DNA of 64,000 nt from Moniliophthora roreri (taxonomy: Eukaryota > Basidiomycota > Agaricomycetes > Agaricales > Marasmiaceae): positions 1-64,000 of the forward strand of contig LATX02000211.1 of the NCBI GenBank assembly GCA_001466705.2. Reading direction: 5' to 3'. This document shows positions 59,970 to 64,000 of this stretch, in pieces. Within the stretch, counting starts at the first letter, position 1; the number at the start of each line of letters is the position of its first letter. The notes below the pieces were generated by a model. The model saw only the letters and a program-made list of their open reading frames with translations. It made no database searches and was not told the origin of the DNA. The position numbers and the translations under genes are program-made.

Positions 59970-61939
59970 TCATTGTGTGAGGTCATTTGCGTTCGTGTAG
60001 GGATCCCACACAAATGGCGTCATGTTGAACCGGGAATCAAAAAATGGTGTTACTTCGAATCTGTGATTCAGAAGGAATACGCTGGAGGAAAATTCTGGTA
60101 TGGTATTTGATGAAGAGATCGTCTGTTCTCTGCGCCGACAGAGGACGAAATAGACCACAGCTCCCAATAGCATCAGAAATATCAGGCCACCAATCGTACT
60201 TCTAATGATGACCTTAACTGGGGGTGATGTGCGCAAGAAAGGTGCCAATCCCGGTGTTGGTACTGGTGTTTCTTGTGGTGATGAATCATCCTCAAACAAA
60301 TCAATCCCGTCGATTAGAACTTGCGCTGCTGCAGCTTGACTGTATGCATCAAAATCAGATGACGGGGGTCCTTTCCATGATCTGCCGTATACGTTGTCAC
60401 CTGAAGTCGCATTGTCTCGAATGGCATTATACTTTTCTGGGAACATTAGAGTTGAAAATTGACAAGTTGAACTTTGTTGCGCACCTGTACCCCAAGAAAT
60501 ACCTTTATTGATCTTTGTAAGTCAACTGGTAATGATTTGGCACGCCTATATGCCTCTGCCAGTCCCCTGACAAAGTACATATCACCTTCATCTGCCCCAA
60601 CAAACATATCATCACCATTGCGATAGAGGTTCTGCGGCACACCAGTAGGACCTGGCCAGCCTTTGGTGGACATATCAAGTGTTGAAGAAATGATGTCCTG
60701 CAGCCTAAAAAAACATTGTCAGTCCTTCCTTCAGCATTGTGTGATAAGTGCACAAACAACTCTATCATACTATCTGATTCATTCATTTTTGGAGCCAAGA
60801 TGGATAAAGCCTCAATCATGTAGCCAATGGTAGAAGAACCTTGCGATACTGGCCGATATGCTAACAGAAGTGGATCACATTCTGATGTTTGAATGAAGGA
60901 TGCAGAGGTGAGATTATCTTTGAATGAGGAGACCAAGTCCAGTGACTGCTTTGCTGCCTGAAGATATGTGGTGTTTGGGGGTGTCTCTGAATCAGCCAGC
61001 TGTGCAGATAATCTTGAAAATATGATATCATTCAGAGGCAGCTTCTTGTGGGTCCAGTCTGCAGCTTACAGGGAGAAAAGTCTGACATATCATCAGTAAT
61101 TACCTGATAGATGAAGGGCACATTCCTTACGCAGCTTCATATAAATCAATGAGAGGGTTATCTTGTGACAAATCCTATAAAATGGTATTTAGCCTGAAAG
61201 CAGGCCATGACAAAGATTTGTCAATTACTTGAAATACAGCTCCATTACACTTGGATGCAATAGTAAAGTTCCTTGTAGGCATTTTCCCAGATTGTGAATT
61301 ATTTTCTGACACAGTATAGGTGTTTGCCAGCTCCCAGTAGTTTTTTGCTTGTTCCAGGAACATAGAATCATTGTATGCCACATATGCACGGATTGCAGCA
61401 TATCCATAGTTTCTGTCAGCTAGGTCAGAACATAGTCCAGGTAGTTGTAGAGAAACTTGCATTATATCACGGATCCCAACTCGGGGTAGTATGCGTTGAA
61501 ATACATCAGGGTCGTGTTGAGCAAAGGTAATAAGTTGATCCAGATTATTGTTTTGAAAGTCCTGTACCACATCTCGGAATTTGCTTGGATTGGGTCGTGT
61601 TGCAATGTCAAAATTGGCCAATGCCATATAAAATGCTAATGTAGCATTGTATGGCTCCTGAGAATCAAATTACAACCAGTCAGCATGATAACCTAGTATT
61701 TCATATGTTACCACCCACACTTTTCATAAATGAGGGCTCAATTCTCACTATTGCTTCACTCAGTGCAGAGCTTGCAGCATCAACACGGTCCGGCCGTGGG
61801 TTTGTAACATTGGAGTTCTGGAAAGATGTTTAGCAAAGCATTTGATTGAAATAATCCATGATACCCAGTGAGAATTTGTAACCAGCTGCGCTGCAATACA
61901 ATTGATGGCTAGTATGATCCCGAGCAAATGGAAAGACAT
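59970..61939 (-). CDS. GH76-like membrane protein, copy at 60 kb, tail truncated
   Basis: Exons in reading order are 61939-61865, 61817-61719, 61657-61229, 61174-61131, 61012-60754, 60697-60485 and 60431-59970, giving 526 residues. Parts as in the 52-kb copy: signal peptide (MSFHLLGIILAINCIAAQ), helices with YWELANTYTVSENNSQSG and SLQLPGLCSDLADRNYGYAA, DMYFVRGLAEAYRR, YNAIRDNATSGDN, then a linker, membrane span and short tail ending NANDLTQ at a premature TGA. The PPDY motif is lost. Two splice sites have moved: the second exon ends three bases earlier (GTGGGT replaces a lost GTTGGT), and the third starts 18 bases inside the old exon because the old acceptor AG is deleted. Both shifts keep the frame. 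A product is possible but unproven. Confidence 0.65.
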
Positions 61940-62019
61940 TGAAGAACATAAGAAATGTGATTCACTTTTTGTTGTTGCTCAACTAAAGACCGATTCGACC
62001 TATAGGAATCCATATTCTT

Positions 62020-62433
62020 CATCTCGGAATGTGCCCTAGTATTCCAATGGGGTCGGGCTGCCGATAAATTTGGAAGAAGACCTATCTTGCTAATGGGTCC
62101 TCTGGGACTGGCTATTGCGATGCTGGGATTCGGACTGAGCAGGACGTTCTGGCCATTGGTGGCGTTCAGAGCTGCTCAGGGGGTGTTCAACGGGAATATC
62201 GGTATATCTCAGAATTTTTTCATGGTGGCTCAGCGTTCTGAAATTCGTCGTCTTTACTAGGTGTATCAAAAACAGTCATGGCAGAGATCACAGACGCGAC
62301 GAACAGAGCTGACGCTTTCACGATGATTCCTATAATGTGGACGTTTGGCACAACTCTCGGGTACGTTCTCTCACCTTGCGATGGCTCCTCAGACACTGAC
62401 CGGTGCTGTTGTAGCCCGACTCTAGGTGGCTAG
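62020..62433 (+). pseudogene. MFS transporter fragment with introns
   Basis: Three exons: about 62030-62201 (WGRAADKFGRRPILLMGPLG, then GLSRTFWPLVAFRAAQGVFN and GNI), 62261-62360 (VSKTVMAEITDATNRADAF, then MIPIMWTFGTTLG) and 62415-62433 (PTLGG, stop). Phases agree across GTATAT/CTAG and GTACGT/GTAG introns. The first exon carries the MFS motif A loop (GRxADKFGRRP). This is the second to about fifth membrane span of a drug/peptide-type MFS protein; the rest is absent on both sides. It lies between the GH76-like promoter and the spacer, a place where the 52-kb unit has nothing extra. Retained introns show DNA-level capture. Confidence 0.85.
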
Positions 62434-63140
62434 TGGCCCTATTGTTCTATATATCCCATTTGATGTAATGGTGTCCTAATAGTATGTTAATTGGCTACTA
62501 ACTTAAGGTGATGGTGTTGTGGCAACAGAAAAAGGAACAAACTCGTTAGAAACTGGCATCTTGATTTAAAGATTGCTGTGGGACTCTCAAAACAGTGCAG
62601 AAGATCAATTGTTCATGCCAGCGCAGCGTATTATAGCCGTCAGTTGATGGTTCTTGGTTCTTGCTCAGTTTCTATCTGAATTGGGATCCCACTATAAGGA
62701 GACAGCATGCAATGAAATCGGATATGAGGACAGGAGATAAGTGGCAGGCATTGGGATCGCAATTGGAACGCGACTACATTGAGAGATGTAGGAAACTGTA
62801 CGGAACAAAGCATCATGATGAGGCGCGGGAGCTCCGGCAGAGGCAGATACCCTGGTCCATCCCCTTCTTTTCCACCTGGCTCGTTCATGTCTCTGCATAA
62901 TTCTCTTGAGGATCATGGTTATAACCAATGAACTCTGTTTCCGTCCCGTAAGAGACTCGAAATCTCAGTCTTCGAATCACATTTTGATCTGACTTTTTCC
63001 TCTTCAATTTAGCCTTGCTTGCAGAGTCACAGAAACGCATCCTACAGGCCGCCAGCACGAATTCAGGGGTATGGGAAGGATCAAAAGCAGTCATTGCCAA
63101 GGGGAGGCGTCTCTCCGAGAGGTGATGTTGAGGTGATGAT
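62434..63140 (+). repeat. Spacer between GH76-like gene and block B, second copy
   Basis: See 54040-54769. The order and orientation are the same. Confidence 0.6.
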
Positions 63141-63787
63141 TTAGGTTGTTATGACTACGAGTGGCTGGCGGTTCTGCTTTGATGATTTACGCCACCAAGA
63201 GTTCAAAGAATCACTGCAAGTGGCGTTGAAGCTGATGAGAGTTTCGGATATCACATTTGCCCTAGTGCGTACTACAACCGCGCTCATCATAGCCTGCCAT
63301 CCATTTTCCATCTTCTGTAATTCTCTGAAGGATACCCATCTCAAGCCAGATTCACAACCGAAATGCTATGGTAGTTTCCTCCAGGACACGGTGTTCTCAG
63401 AAAGGAAGCCGAGTATCGTACCTTCTCACACCAACCCACACTGCCTTCGAGGTCGAACAACTGTTCGATGCGATCGATGTGCTTCAATGGCAACCACTTT
63501 CCCACCATTTCCAGCCGTGGTCTCTCCGTCCTCGAGGTTCTTCCTTAGTCCACCGCAATGGCGCTTGGGCATCAGATAACGGTATTGGACCATTCCAGGG
63601 GGTCTTATATGAGCATACTACTATTTGCGCTGTTGTGATGGGTATGTACAAAGTAGAAGGGGGGCTTGCCGTGGATGTCAATCCCAGGGCAATGCGTTGG
63701 TCTACACCCTTCCAACGGCAAAATGTCTTTTTTTTCCAACTCGTTTCACGGAAAATGTCGTCATTACTCTCAAGGAGAGCAGCGACA
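63141..63787 (+). repeat. Dispersed repeat block B, copy 4
   Basis: The left end is close to 38205-38450 (TATGACTACGAGTGGCTGG) and the middle to 55000-55330. It runs into an N. Confidence 0.65.
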
Positions 63788-63788
63788 N
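63788..63788. other. Ambiguous base N at duplication joint
   Basis: The 212 bases after the N (63789-64000) repeat 63273-63484 at a constant offset of 516, as at the other duplicated joint. Probably two overlapping contigs joined without merging. Confidence 0.9.
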
Positions 63789-64000
63789 TACAACCGCGCT
63801 CATCATAGCCTGCCATCCATTTTCCATCTTCTGTAATTCTCTGAAGGATACCCATCTCAAGCCAGATTCACAACCGAAATGCTATGGTAGTTTCCTCCAG
63901 GACACGGTGTTCTCAGAAAGGAAGCCGAGTATCGTACCTTCTCACACCAACCCACACTGCCTTCGAGGTCGAACAACTGTTCGATGCGATCGATGTGCTT

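Noticed and set aside
1..64000. tRNA, rRNA, CRISPR array or replication origin
   Set aside because: No cloverleaf with conserved A and B boxes, no rRNA sequence and no regularly spaced direct repeats were seen.

Overview
The window looks like nuclear DNA of a mushroom-forming basidiomycete (Agaricomycetes). The genes I can rebuild are split by many 45-70 bp GT-AG introns. They encode typical basidiomycete products: a GPI-type chitin deacetylase (CE4), an M35 deuterolysin-type protease, a DUF2235 (Tle1-like) hydrolase, a MYND-finger protein, and several single-pass membrane proteins with short cytoplasmic tails. There is no sign of bacterial operon structure. Three single-base Ns are present, and two of them are flanked by near-identical direct copies, so parts of the assembly are unreliable.

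Layout. The left third (about 2-21 kb) is ordinary gene space: a small unrecognised two-exon gene (2.1 kb, +), the chitin deacetylase (3.1-5.1 kb, +, 13 coding exons, one of only 2 nt), a MYND protein (5.5-6.5 kb, -), a His-rich membrane protein (7.3-7.9 kb, +), the M35 protease (9.3-10.7 kb, -), a small foldback element (11.7 kb), a decayed GH76-like membrane protein (13.0-15.3 kb, -), an unrecognised gene (17.1-17.7 kb, +) and the DUF2235 hydrolase (18.2-20.5 kb, -).

From 21 kb to the end the window is dominated by a repeated segment with fixed order and orientation: block A (about 2.5-3 kb, no recognisable gene), then a GH76-like gene on the minus strand, then block B. It occurs at 21.1-25.7 kb (GH76 reduced to its tail), at 31.6-34.8 kb (GH76 tail, then a short-chain dehydrogenase fragment, with B further right at 38.2 kb), and at 56.4-64 kb (near full-length GH76 copy, then an MFS transporter fragment, then B). 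Another GH76 copy plus B lies at 51.8-56.3 kb, preceded by a diverged partial A at 48.3-50.3 kb. Between these lie a cysteine-rich GPI-type wall protein (26.9-27.8 kb, -), a second type of receptor-like membrane protein interrupted by a frameshift and an N (36.7-38.1 kb, -), a 6,996-bp Ty3/gypsy chromodomain retrotransposon (39.2-46.2 kb, sense on minus) and a 718-bp hAT-like non-autonomous DNA transposon (47.5-48.2 kb).

Most interesting points: the 2-nt microexon; the retrotransposon, which has a Tf1-like self-priming signature, an extra 3' ORF overlapping the pol stop, and decay confined to CpG positions where the original base can be inferred; the GH76-like family, in which one copy appears to have turned a nonsense mutation plus frameshift into a new intron; and two host gene fragments that still contain introns, placed at the breakpoints of the repeat. 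Several membrane proteins carry a PPxY motif in their predicted cytoplasmic tails.
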